Positions 18,160 to 27,222 of a stretch of DNA of 64,000 nt are shown here, piece by piece. The notes beneath the pieces were generated by a model, which did not search any database, had not been told where the DNA came from, and was given only the letters and a program-made list of their open reading frames with translations. This DNA is from Hyphomonas sp. Lineage in GTDB: Bacteria; Pseudomonadota; Alphaproteobacteria; Caulobacterales; Hyphomonadaceae. Positions within the stretch are counted from its first letter, which is position 1, and each line of letters begins with the position of its first letter. The DNA is taken from the NCBI GenBank assembly GCA_013791775.1, contig VMTE01000036.1:62001-126000 (forward strand). Direction: 5' to 3'. A program made the translations under genes and the position numbers.

Positions 18160-19656
18160 ATGGAAACGGCGATGGGAGAGGCGGCTGCTGTGGCAGCCGT
18201 TGGGGAGTTCAAACCTCGTGTCGAGGTCGAGGGCGGACCTTTCGGGATCAAGGGGATGGCCTGGGCGATCTTCGAAGGCGCGCGCAACCCCTACTACAAC
18301 CTGATCGTCATCTACATTTTCGCGCCTTACTTCGCGTCGGTGCTCGCCGGCGGCGGCGCTGAGGCGCTCAGCCTGTCCGGGATGACCATCACCATCGCCG
18401 GGATCATTACCGCGCTGACGGCGCCCTTCCTGGGCGTGATCGCGGACAAGGCAGGACGGCGCAAACCCCCGCTGGCTTTCTTCATCGGCCTGATGGCCTG
18501 CTGTTCTTTCCTGCTCTGGTGGGCGCGGCCGGAAGGTCCGTTGACGATGTGGCCGACGATGGCGGTGCTGGCGATTGCCTATTGTTGCTATGGCTATTCC
18601 GAAGTGCTGCACAACGCGATGTTGCCGTCGGCGGGACGCCCCAGCGCGCTGCCCTATATTTCGGGTCTCGGGCTTTCGACCGGAAATCTCCTCAGCGTCG
18701 GCATCCTCATCTTTTTCCTCTTTGGCCTCCTGCTGCCGGGGTCCGGCTTTCCGTTTGCGGCCGATCACCAGCTGATCGAACTCGACCGGGCCACACACGC
18801 GCCGCAGCGGTTCGCCGGGCCGTTCATCGCGGTCTGGATGCTGCTGCTTGTCATTCCGTTCTTCTTGTTCATGCCGGATGGCTTGCCCGGCGGATTGAGC
18901 TGGAAACGGGCCACCTCAGATGTCTTGTTCGGCGAGGAGGTGGAGGGCGCCTTGCGGCATACGCTGCGTGAGCGCGCCGAGGTTTTCATTCGCTACCTGA
19001 AAGGTCTGTTCAAGGATCATCCGCAAACGATGCGGTTCCTGATTGCGCGGACGATTTACGCCGATGCGATGTCGGCCCTGCTGACGCTCGGCGCCGTGTT
19101 TGCCAGCACGTTCCTTGGCTGGACCGGCGAAGAGATCCTGTTCTACGGCATCACCGGGGTCTTGTTCGGGGCAGTGGGCGGATTTGTGGGCGGCTTTCTC
19201 GACCGGCTGCTCGGACCGAAAATGGCGCTGGTCTGGGAAGTATCGGCGCTTGTGATCCTGTTGCTGGCCCAGTTGTCGATTACGCCGGACGCACTGCTGT
19301 TTGGCCTGATACCGGGCGGCACGCCGGTCTGGGAAAGCCCGTTCTTCGCAACCCTGTCGGACATCACCTATTTCCTGTTCGTGATTCCGGTGGCCATCGC
19401 CGTGGTCGCGTCGATCTCGTCGAGCCGGTACATGCTGGTGCACATCGCGCCGCGCGAAAGGATAGGGGAGTTCTTCGGCCTCTACGCGATCGCCGGCACC
19501 GTGACGGTCTGGATGGGCCCCGGCATTGTCAGCCTGCTGACATGGGCAACCGGAAACCAGCGCATCGGGATGGGCGGGATCGGTTTCATGTTCCTGATCG
19601 GACTGATCGTGCTGTGGAAAGTGCAGGCACCGCGGCACGCGGACGTAAACCGCTGA
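18160..19656 (+). CDS. MFS transporter, UMF1 family
   Basis: A 498-residue permease with about 12 membrane helices. The N-terminal segment WAIFEGARNPYYNLIVIYIF is typical of the UMF1 (vacuole-effluxer Atg22-like, PF11700) branch of the MFS. A 110-residue hydrophilic central loop (about residues 225-285) separates the two halves. The substrate is unknown. The gene stands alone between two minus-strand genes. Confidence 0.8.
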   Translation: METAMGEAAAVAAVGEFKPRVEVEGGPFGIKGMAWAIFEGARNPYYNLIVIYIFAPYFASVLAGGGAEALSLSGMTITIAGIITALTAPFLGVIADKAGRRKPPLAFFIGLMACCSFLLWWARPEGPLTMWPTMAVLAIAYCCYGYSEVLHNAMLPSAGRPSALPYISGLGLSTGNLLSVGILIFFLFGLLLPGSGFPFAADHQLIELDRATHAPQRFAGPFIAVWMLLLVIPFFLFMPDGLPGGLSWKRATSDVLFGEEVEGALRHTLRERAEVFIRYLKGLFKDHPQTMRFLIARTIYADAMSALLTLGAVFASTFLGWTGEEILFYGITGVLFGAVGGFVGGFLDRLLGPKMALVWEVSALVILLLAQLSITPDALLFGLIPGGTPVWESPFFATLSDITYFLFVIPVAIAVVASISSSRYMLVHIAPRERIGEFFGLYAIAGTVTVWMGPGIVSLLTWATGNQRIGMGGIGFMFLIGLIVLWKVQAPRHADVNR

Positions 19657-19684
19657 TGCGAAACCGGACCTTCGGGCAGAGCTT

Positions 19685-20293
19685 CTAACTTGCTGGTCCG
19701 AAGCCGGTCTGGCTGTCGCCGTCGGTCGTGCGGTTGATCGTCGTGACGCGGCGAGGACGCAGGTAGAACACATCCTTCAGGGTGCGCGAGGTGCTCAGCA
19801 CCAGTCCGATCGAGCTTTCATATTCGAACTCGACTTCCGCCACGATCACCGAACCGGGTGTCGTCACGAGACCGGCAGGCACGGTGATTAGGGCGTTCGC
19901 TGTATACGGCGCCATGTTGAAGCCGTCGGACCAACCCACGCGCGTGATGCCGTCGCCATTGTCGACCACGGACGTGATGCGCATGCTCGCAGCTTGGACA
20001 GGGTAGGGCTGCATGATCACGGCGGCGGCGCTGTAGAGTTCCTGCATATCGGCGTCGGTTGCCGTCACCAGACGGGCGGTCAGGTCGCCGAGGCTGGAGG
20101 CGGTGGACGTCACCCGGCGGTCGGCGCGCATCAGCAGGCTGAGCTCGATACAGCCGAAATAGATGAGGATCATCACAGGCGCGATCAAAGCGAACTCGAC
20201 AGCCGAGACGCCTTTTTCATTGTACCAGATGCCCTGGATTCCGCGCCAGCGTGTGCGGCGCGTCAGGCTTGCCAGGATGGATCGAGGGGACAT
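19685..20293 (-). CDS. TadE/TadG-like pseudopilin
   Basis: A 202-residue protein with a type IVb prepilin-like leader: after a positively charged N-terminus the sequence KGVSAVEFALIAPVM gives a glycine cleavage site followed by E at mature position 5 and a hydrophobic helix. A C-terminal periplasmic domain of about 140 residues follows. TadE/TadF-type pseudopilins are cut by the same peptidase as the Flp pilin (here CpaA) and help pilus assembly. It sits 3 bp after the second TadE-like gene, so the two form one unit facing away from pilA. Confidence 0.82.
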   Translation of the reverse strand: MSPRSILASLTRRTRWRGIQGIWYNEKGVSAVEFALIAPVMILIYFGCIELSLLMRADRRVTSTASSLGDLTARLVTATDADMQELYSAAAVIMQPYPVQAASMRITSVVDNGDGITRVGWSDGFNMAPYTANALITVPAGLVTTPGSVIVAEVEFEYESSIGLVLSTSRTLKDVFYLRPRRVTTINRTTDGDSQTGFGPAS

Positions 20294-20296
20294 TGT

Positions 20297-20854
20297 TCAG
20301 CTCCCGAACGGTTCGTTGCGGAACACGGCGTTGGCTTGCAGCAGGTGCCGGTTGCCACCCATGTTGCGCAGGGGCTGCGAAATCAGGGGGGTGATCAGGT
20401 CCCACTCGTAAAAGACGCGAACGGCGACGACGTCGTTGGCACCGCCTGGTTCGTAAACGAAGTCGTCAACGACTTCGCCGTCGCCATCCAGCGGCGAGCC
20501 GAGGGACGAGGAGGCGAAGTCCGAAACGGTGCGAACATCGATGTAGAGCTTTGCATCGCAATCGAGCACGCCGAACAGCTGGTCGCAGACGGCCTGGCGG
20601 AACTGCGCCTCGGTCATGCCGGCTTCCTGGGCTTCGCCGGTGCGAAGCGGGCGGGCGGCTTCCGACACGGCGTGCTCCATGATGGTGGACATGATGAAGA
20701 TGAGGCAGACTTCGAGCAGGCCGAAGGTCAGGAAGAAGAACGGCGCCGCGATCATGGCGAATTCAACGGCCGTGGCGCCGCGCCGGTCCTGCGTGAACCG
20801 GGCCCAGCGCTTCGAGAGGCGTACTGCGAGGCTGAAGTCCTGAGCGCCGGCCAT
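20297..20854 (-). CDS. TadE-like pseudopilin
   Basis: A 185-residue TadE-family protein. The leader ends in RRGATAVEFAMIAAPFFF, giving the G|A cleavage site, mature E5 and transmembrane helix. The periplasmic part contains a conserved-looking cysteine pair (VCDQLFGVLDC). It is transcribed with the adjoining TadE/TadG-like gene and belongs functionally with the Tad pilus genes on the other strand. Confidence 0.85.
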   Translation of the reverse strand: MAGAQDFSLAVRLSKRWARFTQDRRGATAVEFAMIAAPFFFLTFGLLEVCLIFIMSTIMEHAVSEAARPLRTGEAQEAGMTEAQFRQAVCDQLFGVLDCDAKLYIDVRTVSDFASSSLGSPLDGDGEVVDDFVYEPGGANDVVAVRVFYEWDLITPLISQPLRNMGGNRHLLQANAVFRNEPFGS

Positions 20855-20971
20855 TGATCGGATCCCCTTTGAATCAGAGGCTTTGGAACTATCACAGGCC
20901 GGTTTGTGGGCGGTTTAACGGATCAATGAAATTTGACCGACCCGGGCGGCTGAGCCCCGCAGGTTCCGGCT

Positions 20972-21415
20972 TTATTGCCCGTCGGTCAGTGTCTGAGTTT
21001 GCAGTTGCTGGTCGATCAGGGCCGCGAAGTGATCCGGCTCGTCACCCACGCTCAGGACGGCCTTGCAATTCGGCGAGCAGTCATAGGTGTAACTCTGGCC
21101 GGCCCGGTTGATGGTCACGAGGTTCGATGAACTTGTCGTCACCAGGACATCCGAGCTGTAGATCTGGCGGCCGGTCTTGTCGAACACGAGAAGGTTTGTG
21201 GTGCCGTAGCTCTTGCCGGTGACAAAGAGCAGCTGCTCATTGTGTACGGCGACATCTGCGACATTCTTGTTGCCGATAACGATGCTCGAAGCGGCGCCGT
21301 TGATCCGGACCGGGATGGTCTTGCTCGCTTCAACGAAGAGCTGCTCTGCGAAAGCCGCGGACGCGAGGGAGAGGGCGGCAGCGCCGAGGACGGCAGCTTT
21401 CTGGCAGATCGTCAT
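20972..21415 (-). CDS. Stand-alone secretin N-terminal domain protein (CpaC-N-like)
   Basis: A 147-residue exported protein (signal peptide about residues 1-23). Its single domain matches the pilus-formation N-terminal domain that begins CpaC. The phrases IVIGNKNVADVAV and FVTGKSYGTTNLLVFDKTG parallel VVIANPEIADAVV and FRGVKFGQTSALIFDRSG in the cpaC gene 2.5 kb away. There is no secretin barrel. A cysteine pair (YDCSPNC) near the C-terminus may form a disulfide. It probably works in the periplasm with the Tad secretin. It is divergent from pilA. Confidence 0.75.
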   Translation of the reverse strand: MTICQKAAVLGAAALSLASAAFAEQLFVEASKTIPVRINGAASSIVIGNKNVADVAVHNEQLLFVTGKSYGTTNLLVFDKTGRQIYSSDVLVTTSSSNLVTINRAGQSYTYDCSPNCKAVLSVGDEPDHFAALIDQQLQTQTLTDGQ

Positions 21416-21464
21416 GATACGGACACTCCGGCTAAGGGGGATGCCGCAATATTCCAGCTTTTGG

Positions 21465-21479
21465 TTTACTGAATCCTAA
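21465..21479. promoter_or_regulatory. Degenerate CtrA-like half-site pair upstream of pilA
   Basis: TTTA-N7-CTAA, one mismatch per half from the CtrA consensus TTAA-N7-TTAA. It lies in the 348-bp divergent region between the CpaC-N-like gene and pilA. CtrA controls pilA in Caulobacter; here the match is weak and unproven. Confidence 0.25.
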
Positions 21480-21610
21480 CCGGGAACCAATGGCCTGCTG
21501 CCGGCATAGGGGGAGTACGCGCCATGCGCCCGGTTCGGTCGGCCGGAAAACGCACTCTATAGTGTAGGCGCGTCAGCGCCCCGGAGGCGGGGCCAAGGGG
21601 CCTTCACGAT

Positions 21611-21635
21611 TGATTCGGGCGCAGTAAACGAATCA
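21611..21635. promoter_or_regulatory. Inverted repeat upstream of pilA
   Basis: TGATTCG (21611-21617) and CGAATCA (21629-21635) form a perfect 7-bp dyad with an 11-bp spacer, 129 bp before the pilA start. The spacing of about two helical turns suits a dimeric regulator. No known consensus was recognised. Otherwise the 21416-21763 gap shows only promoter-like AT-rich sequence. Confidence 0.4.
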
Positions 21636-21763
21636 CTCATACGACTTCACGACTTTTCTGAATTCTTCAATCAGATCTGAACTCTGCAAGCGTATACCTG
21701 ATTTTGTTCCGGGAAGAAAAGTTCATGCCGGGACATGTCAAAACGCATGATGGGAGTTTCCAA

Positions 21764-21922
21764 ATGTTCGCACGTTTCCTGAAAGACGAGTCCGGCGCCA
21801 CTGCAATCGAGTACGGCCTCATCGCCGCCCTGATCGCTGTTGCCATCATCGGTGGCGTTACCGCCCTCGGTACGCAGACCGGCAACACGTTCAACGTGGT
21901 TGCTGCCGAGATCGCAGTCTAA
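21764..21922 (+). CDS. pilA: PilA/Flp type IVb major pilin
   Basis: A 52-residue Flp prepilin, MFARFLKDESG|ATAIEYGLIAALIAV, with cleavage after G11, mature E5-Y6 (the Flp signature) and a hydrophobic helix. In-frame starts exist upstream at 21704 and 21725, but the ATG at 21764 has GGGAG 7 bp before it and gives the standard Flp leader length. It is followed by a strong terminator, so the pilin can be made in excess over the assembly proteins. Confidence 0.95.
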   Translation: MFARFLKDESGATAIEYGLIAALIAVAIIGGVTALGTQTGNTFNVVAAEIAV

Positions 21923-21949
21923 TCGACTGAAATCGGTACACTGAGAATG

Positions 21950-21981
21950 GAGCCGCCGGGGATTTCCCCGGCGGCTCTTTT
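21950..21981 (+). terminator. Terminator after pilA
   Basis: Perfect 12-bp stem GAGCCGCCGGGG / CCCCGGCGGCTC (21950-21961 and 21966-21977) with an ATTT loop, then TTTT. It lies between pilA and cpaA. Confidence 0.93.
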
Positions 21982-22071
21982 CGTTTCGCGGGTTGGCGGA
22001 GCCCGGCCCGAAAGGCTTCGTTCAGCCTTTTGGGGCAGCGTGCCCGGGTCTTGCGAACCGGAGTCCAGGTC

Positions 22072-22587
22072 ATGCTTCTCATCCTTCTCTCGGGCCTTTT
22101 CCTGGCCCTCTGCCTTTTCGCCGCCCTTCACGATGTCAACCGGCTGACCATTCCCAACTGGCTGAACATCACGCTGGCTGTGTTGTTCGTTCCGGCTGCG
22201 CTGGTGTCCGGCCTGCCGCTGGAGATGATCGGCGGGCATCTGCTGGCCGGCGCCCTCGCGTTCGTGATCGCCTTCGGCCTGTTCGCTTTCCGCATCTTCG
22301 GGGGAGGGGACGCCAAGATGATCCCCGCGGCGGTTCTCTGGATGGGGCCGTCGGCCGCAATTCCCTTCGTTTACTGGATGGCGATCATCGGCGGCGCCTG
22401 CGCCCTGCTGCTGGTTATCGGAAGACGCAGCGTTCCGGTATCGGCCGTACCCGGATTCATGCGGGCCCCCTTCGAGCCGAAGGCCGGGGTCCCTTACGGT
22501 GTGGCCATCGCAGGCGGGGCGTTAATGGCCGGCGCCGCGTCGCCGCTCCTCCGGAGCTTTTATGAAGCGATCGGCCTTGGCGGTTAA
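22072..22587 (+). CDS. cpaA: CpaA/TadV prepilin peptidase
   Basis: A 171-residue polytopic membrane aspartic peptidase (A24 family, TadV type lacking the methylase domain). Candidate catalytic aspartates are D21 in LHDVNRLTIPNW and D80 in FGGGDAKM, which fits the GxGD-type active site. It would cleave the Flp pilin and the TadE-like pseudopilins. I start at ATG 22072 (MLLILLSGLF); the longer open frame lacks a hydrophobic start. Confidence 0.9.
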   Translation: MLLILLSGLFLALCLFAALHDVNRLTIPNWLNITLAVLFVPAALVSGLPLEMIGGHLLAGALAFVIAFGLFAFRIFGGGDAKMIPAAVLWMGPSAAIPFVYWMAIIGGACALLLVIGRRSVPVSAVPGFMRAPFEPKAGVPYGVAIAGGALMAGAASPLLRSFYEAIGLGG

Positions 22588-22598
22588 CGTTCCTTTAG
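22584..22598 (+). promoter_or_regulatory. CtrA-like site TTAA-N7-TTAG upstream of cpaB
   Basis: TTAACGTTCCTTTAG matches the CtrA consensus TTAA-N7-TTAA in 7 of 8 positions with exact spacing. It overlaps the cpaA stop codon and lies about 90 bp before cpaB, so it could drive or modulate the cpaB-tadC operon in step with the cell cycle. Confidence 0.45.
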
Positions 22599-22685
22599 GT
22601 GGCGCATGCGAATTTCGCGCTGAATGAAAAGGCTTGCCGTGTCCTGCGCAGGTCTGACGACTTCGAGTAAGAGGAGTGGCGCCTG

Positions 22686-23534
22686 ATGTCGCCGATGCGT
22701 ATCATCATCCTTCTATTGGCGCTGGCGGCCGCTGGGGGCGCTGCCTTCCTCGTCATTCAGCTGAGCAAGCCCCAGGTGGTGACCGAGACGGTCACGAAGG
22801 ACCAGCTTGTCATCCAGCAAACGGAAGTCTCCGAAGTCAACGTCCTTACGGTCACCCGTGACTTTGCGTCCGGGGAGACGGTCAAGGCGGAAGACCTGAA
22901 ATGGTCGCCCTGGCCCAAGGCGAACGTGGTTGACGGCTTCTATGTCGAGACCGCTGCGCCGGCCTCGATCGAAACCCTGACCGGCGCTGTCGTGAAGACG
23001 GCGCTCTACAAGGGCGAGCCGCTGCTGCCGCAGAAGATCGCCATCAAGGGCGAGCAGGGCCTGCTGTCGGCGATGATGAACCCGGACATGCGGGCGGTTT
23101 CGGTGGAGATTTCGGCCGAATCGGCTTCGGGGGGCTTCGTGCTTCCGAATGACCGGGTCGATGTGATCCTCACCTACGACCAGAAGGCCCAGCCGGAGCG
23201 CGGCATTGTTGAACGCGCAATGGCGACGACCATCATCAAGAACGTCCGCGTTCTGGCCATCGACCAGAACTTCGCCGCCACCGAGGAAGGTGAAGTTGCC
23301 CGTCTCGGCAACACGGCGACGCTTGAAGTCTCGCCCAGCGAAGCCGAACTTCTCGCCATGTCCCAACGCCTGGGCGAAGTCTCCCTGTCGCTGCGCCCGC
23401 TCGACCAGTTTGTCAGCGGGACCAGCCGTGATCCCCGCACCGAATTGCTTGAAGGCGATGGCGGCAGTTCCGGCGCAGGTATCACCATCATCCGCAACGG
23501 CCAGCCTGCACCCGCCGGCGTGGGAGGCAACTAA
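22686..23534 (+). CDS. cpaB: CpaB/RcpC pilus assembly protein
   Basis: A 282-residue protein with one N-terminal transmembrane helix (about residues 5-25) and an SAF domain at about 50-115, followed by the RcpC/CpaB domain (DRVDVILTYDQ). CpaB acts in the periplasm near the secretin pore of the Tad machine. It begins the cpaB-tadC run and ends 2 bp before cpaC. Confidence 0.92.
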   Translation: MSPMRIIILLLALAAAGGAAFLVIQLSKPQVVTETVTKDQLVIQQTEVSEVNVLTVTRDFASGETVKAEDLKWSPWPKANVVDGFYVETAAPASIETLTGAVVKTALYKGEPLLPQKIAIKGEQGLLSAMMNPDMRAVSVEISAESASGGFVLPNDRVDVILTYDQKAQPERGIVERAMATTIIKNVRVLAIDQNFAATEEGEVARLGNTATLEVSPSEAELLAMSQRLGEVSLSLRPLDQFVSGTSRDPRTELLEGDGGSSGAGITIIRNGQPAPAGVGGN

Positions 23535-23536
23535 TC

Positions 23537-25039
23537 ATGCGCACACTGAAAGTTCTCGCCGCCGCCGCGATCCTCGTCTTCGGCCCGACCCTGCCGCTGC
23601 CCGCGCAGACAGTTCCCAACGGCATGGGCACGGTGATCACCTCGGCCGGTAACAGCAACAATTCCCGCAGCGTTACGGTCGGCGTGAACAAGTCGGTCAT
23701 CATCGAGCTGGAAGCGCCGGCATCTGACGTGGTCATCGCCAATCCCGAAATTGCCGACGCGGTTGTCCAGACATCGCAGCGGATCATCTTTCGCGGCGTG
23801 AAATTCGGCCAGACCAGCGCGCTGATCTTCGACCGTTCGGGTAACACTTTGCTGGACCTTTCGCTGCACGTCGAAACCGACATGGCCGCGCTTGAGGAAA
23901 CCATCGTCCGCCATGTTCCGGATGCCCGCGTCAAGTTGGAAAGCCTCAACGGCAGCATCGTGATGACCGGTTCGGTCGACAGTCTCGCGCAGTCCGACCA
24001 GGTGCGCAAACTGGTCGCCGCCTACTTCCCGACGGGGGAGGGCGCGCCGCAGATCGTCAACATGATGAACATCCTCGCGCCGGACCAGGTGCTGCTGGAA
24101 GTGCGCATTGTCGAAATGCAGCGCAACGTCATCAAACAGCTCGGCATCAACCTGTCGGGCATGCCGACGATGGGCAATTTCGAGTCCTCTGTCATCAGCC
24201 CGGGATTTTCCACGGCGGCCTCCATCGCCGGCGGCCTTGCCTTTCCGCTCCAGGGCCGGTCGATCGGCGGCATGACGACCGACTTCCGCTACACGAACTA
24301 TAACGGCACCAACTTCCAGTCGCGCGTGGGCGGAACCATCAACGCCCTTGAACGCATCGGTGTCGTCAAGACGCTGGCCGAACCGAACATGGTCGCCGTC
24401 TCGGGCGAGAGCGCCAAGTTCCTCGCCGGCGGGGAGTTCCCCGTGCCGGTGGGCCAGGACAACCAGGGCCGCATCACGGTCGAGTTCAAGCCTTACGGCG
24501 TCGGTCTCGGTTTCACGCCGGTGGTTTTGTCCGAAGGCCGCATCTCGCTGAAGGTGTCGACCGAAGTTTCGGAACTGACATCGCAGGGCGCGTTCCAGGG
24601 CGAGCAGCAAACTCGTATCGACGGCGATGGAAACGCCGTCCTCGTCGAAGGCGTCACGCTTCCGGGCCTCAGCGTCCGCCGCGCCGAATCCACCATCGAG
24701 CTGCCCTCCGGCGAATCGATGATGATGGCCGGCCTGATCACCGTGAAGGACCGCCAGAATCTCGACCAGGTTCCAGGGCTCAAGAAACTGCCGATCCTCG
24801 GGGCGCTGTTCCAGTCCCGCGACTTCCTGTCGGAAGAAAGCGAACTGGTGATCATCGTGACGCCCTACCTGGTGAACCCGGCTGCGAAATCCGAGCTGGT
24901 CACGCCGGCCGACGGGTATGCCAACGCGTCGGACTCCAAGACGTTCTTCTTCGGCAAGCTCAATGAAACCTACGGCCGCGACGGCGCGCCGGTCAAAGCA
25001 AACGACTACAAGGCCCCTGTGGGCTTCATGGAAGAGTAG
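23537..25039 (+). CDS. cpaC: CpaC/RcpA outer-membrane secretin of the Tad pilus
   Basis: A 500-residue secretin with a signal peptide, a pilus N-terminal domain (about residues 45-120), a BON-like segment (EETIVRHVPDARVKLESLNGS near 115-135) and the C-terminal secretin barrel domain (about 260-440, with VPVGQDNQGRITVEFKPYG and the closing LVIIVTPYLV). It forms the outer-membrane channel through which the Flp pilus leaves the cell. Confidence 0.95.
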   Translation: MRTLKVLAAAAILVFGPTLPLPAQTVPNGMGTVITSAGNSNNSRSVTVGVNKSVIIELEAPASDVVIANPEIADAVVQTSQRIIFRGVKFGQTSALIFDRSGNTLLDLSLHVETDMAALEETIVRHVPDARVKLESLNGSIVMTGSVDSLAQSDQVRKLVAAYFPTGEGAPQIVNMMNILAPDQVLLEVRIVEMQRNVIKQLGINLSGMPTMGNFESSVISPGFSTAASIAGGLAFPLQGRSIGGMTTDFRYTNYNGTNFQSRVGGTINALERIGVVKTLAEPNMVAVSGESAKFLAGGEFPVPVGQDNQGRITVEFKPYGVGLGFTPVVLSEGRISLKVSTEVSELTSQGAFQGEQQTRIDGDGNAVLVEGVTLPGLSVRRAESTIELPSGESMMMAGLITVKDRQNLDQVPGLKKLPILGALFQSRDFLSEESELVIIVTPYLVNPAAKSELVTPADGYANASDSKTFFFGKLNETYGRDGAPVKANDYKAPVGFMEE

Positions 25040-25050
25040 GGGATAGAGGA

Positions 25051-25761
25051 ATGACCATCGCCTCCAGATCGCACGGTGCCTTTCTGGCCCTCAGCGCCAG
25101 CCTTATGACCCTCAGTGCCTGCGCGAGCCACGCGCCGACCGCCATTTCTCCGGATTACCTTGAAGGCTCGGCCTTGAGCCGGAACGAAGTTGGTGTGTCG
25201 AAACGCACCGAGTTCCTCGAGATCGCCATTTCGCCGGACGCCAGCGAGCTGTCGAACACCGACCGTGCCCGTATCAGCCGCTTCGTCGGCGTCTATGCCC
25301 AGAAGGGCCATGGCCCGCTCGTGCTTTCGCTGCCTGAAGCCAGCGCCAATCCGCAACTGGCGGTGACGGCCCTCGCGGAAGCCCGCGCCATCGCCTGGGA
25401 AAAGGGCGTCCAGTTCGACGAACTCTCCGGCGCCGCGCACGGCGCTGGCAGCACGGTTTCGCAGCCCCTGATCCTCGCCTTCCAGGTTTACGACGCGGTG
25501 CCGCCGGAATGCGCTTCGAAAGCGACCCAGGACTTCGGCGACGTCGCCTCCAACAACAATCTGCCGACGCTCGGCTGTTCGGTGCGCACCAATCTGGCCG
25601 CCATGATCGCCGATCCGGCCGACCTGCTTGGCAACCGTCCGCTCGAGCCCGGCGACGCGGCGCGGCGCGATATCATTCTCGACAAGTTCCGGAAGGGCGA
25701 AGTGACGGGCGCTGCGCGTTCGGATGACGAATCCGGCGCCATTTCGGATGCAGTGAATTAG
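25051..25761 (+). CDS. cpaD: CpaD pilus lipoprotein
   Basis: A 236-residue CpaD-family protein. The signal peptide ends in a lipobox LSAC (C24). The C-terminal segment GCSVRTNLAAMIADPADLLGNRPLEPGDAARR is the CpaD family hallmark. CpaD is thought to support the secretin in the outer membrane. It lies 11 bp after cpaC. Confidence 0.92.
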   Translation: MTIASRSHGAFLALSASLMTLSACASHAPTAISPDYLEGSALSRNEVGVSKRTEFLEIAISPDASELSNTDRARISRFVGVYAQKGHGPLVLSLPEASANPQLAVTALAEARAIAWEKGVQFDELSGAAHGAGSTVSQPLILAFQVYDAVPPECASKATQDFGDVASNNNLPTLGCSVRTNLAAMIADPADLLGNRPLEPGDAARRDIILDKFRKGEVTGAARSDDESGAISDAVN

Positions 25762-25794
25762 GCCGGAGGACCCGGCAACAGGAGTACGCTTACC

Positions 25795-27195
25795 ATGGGC
25801 AAGGAAACCGCACTGTTTGAGGACGACTTCGGCACGGAGTTCGAAGACGTCTTTGGTGAAGGGATGCTGGCTGGCGCCAACGACACGGCCCCGGCCGATC
25901 CATTCGGCGCTGACGCCCCGCAACCGGTCCAGCCTGTCGCGGACTTCTCGGCAAAGCCGGTGTCGGCCGTGCCATTTTCCTTTGCGCCGGTAGAGACGGC
26001 GGGCGGCGATGCCATGTTGCCGGCCATCTCGATCAAACTGTTCTATGAGCGCGAGGAGACGCGCGCCCTGATGCAGCTGTGCGCGCATGACCGCCGCATG
26101 GGCCGCGCGACGGTAGAGTGCATGCCGGGCGGCATTCCGGCCGCCATCGCAGACCTCCGGGCCAATCCCACGCCCAACCTGCTGATGGTCGAATCCTCGG
26201 CCCAGGCCAGCCAGGTCCTGCACGAAATCGATTCGTTGGCGGAGCATTGCGACGAGCACGTCAAGGTGCTGGTCATCGGCGCGGTCAACGACATCACCCT
26301 CTATCGCCAGCTGGTGGCGCGGGGTGTTTCCGAATACCTCGTCCCGCCGTTCCAGCCGCTGCAGATTATCCGGTCGATCTCGAGCCTGTTTGCAGATCCC
26401 GATGCGCCGTTCCTCGGCAAGCAGATTTCGGTTGTCGGCGCCAAGGGCGGGGTAGGGGCCTCCACGATTGCCCACAACCTGGCCTGGGCGCTGGCCGAGA
26501 ATACGCACGTCAACACCACGCTGGTTGATCTCGACCTCTCGTTTGGCACCACTTCGCTCGACTTCAACCAGGACACGCCGCAGACGATCGCCGATGCCTT
26601 GTTGGCCCCGGAACGGGCGGACAACTCGGTCATCGAGCGCCTGCTGACCCGCGCCACCGAGCGGCTTTCGCTGTTCACGGCGCCGGCGAACATCAACCAG
26701 ATCATCGATATTCCGGACGAGTCCTATTCGATGGTCATCGAGAGCGTGCGCCGCAATGTGCCGTACATGGTGCTCGATCTTCCGCACGTCTGGAGCCACT
26801 GGGTCCGCAACATGCTGATCGCCTCCGACGAGGTGGTGATCGTATGCCAACCGGATCTTGCTTCGCTGCGCAATGGCAAGAACATGATCGACCAGTTGAA
26901 AGGCCACCGCGTCAACGACCACGCACCGCGCCTTGTGCTGAACATGTGCGGCGTGCCGAAGCGTCCGGAGATTCCGGTGAAGGATTTCGCGGCGGCCATC
27001 GGCGTCGAGCCGGACGTCATCGTTCCTTTCGAGCCGGAAGTGTTCGGCATGGCGGCCAACAATGGCCAGATGATTTCAGAGACTTCGCCGGCGGCCAAAT
27101 CGTCCATTGCGATCGACCATCTGGCCTGCGCCCTGACAGGGCGTGCGGTCCAGCACGTTGAAAAATCATTCATCAAGAAACTTCTGGGCAAGTAA
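25795..27195 (+). CDS. cpaE: CpaE/TadZ, MinD-like pilus localisation ATPase
   Basis: A 466-residue protein with an N-terminal receiver-like domain (about residues 85-200, without a clear phospho-acceptor set) and a ParA/MinD-type ATPase domain carrying the deviant Walker A GAKGGVGAS (K217) and the strand LVDLDLSFGTTSLDF. CpaE places the Tad machine at the cell pole in Caulobacter. Preceded by AGGAG. Confidence 0.93.
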   Translation: MGKETALFEDDFGTEFEDVFGEGMLAGANDTAPADPFGADAPQPVQPVADFSAKPVSAVPFSFAPVETAGGDAMLPAISIKLFYEREETRALMQLCAHDRRMGRATVECMPGGIPAAIADLRANPTPNLLMVESSAQASQVLHEIDSLAEHCDEHVKVLVIGAVNDITLYRQLVARGVSEYLVPPFQPLQIIRSISSLFADPDAPFLGKQISVVGAKGGVGASTIAHNLAWALAENTHVNTTLVDLDLSFGTTSLDFNQDTPQTIADALLAPERADNSVIERLLTRATERLSLFTAPANINQIIDIPDESYSMVIESVRRNVPYMVLDLPHVWSHWVRNMLIASDEVVIVCQPDLASLRNGKNMIDQLKGHRVNDHAPRLVLNMCGVPKRPEIPVKDFAAAIGVEPDVIVPFEPEVFGMAANNGQMISETSPAAKSSIAIDHLACALTGRAVQHVEKSFIKKLLGK

Positions 27196-27222
27196 GCCGG
27201 GTTCGATTGATCGGGTAGGAAT

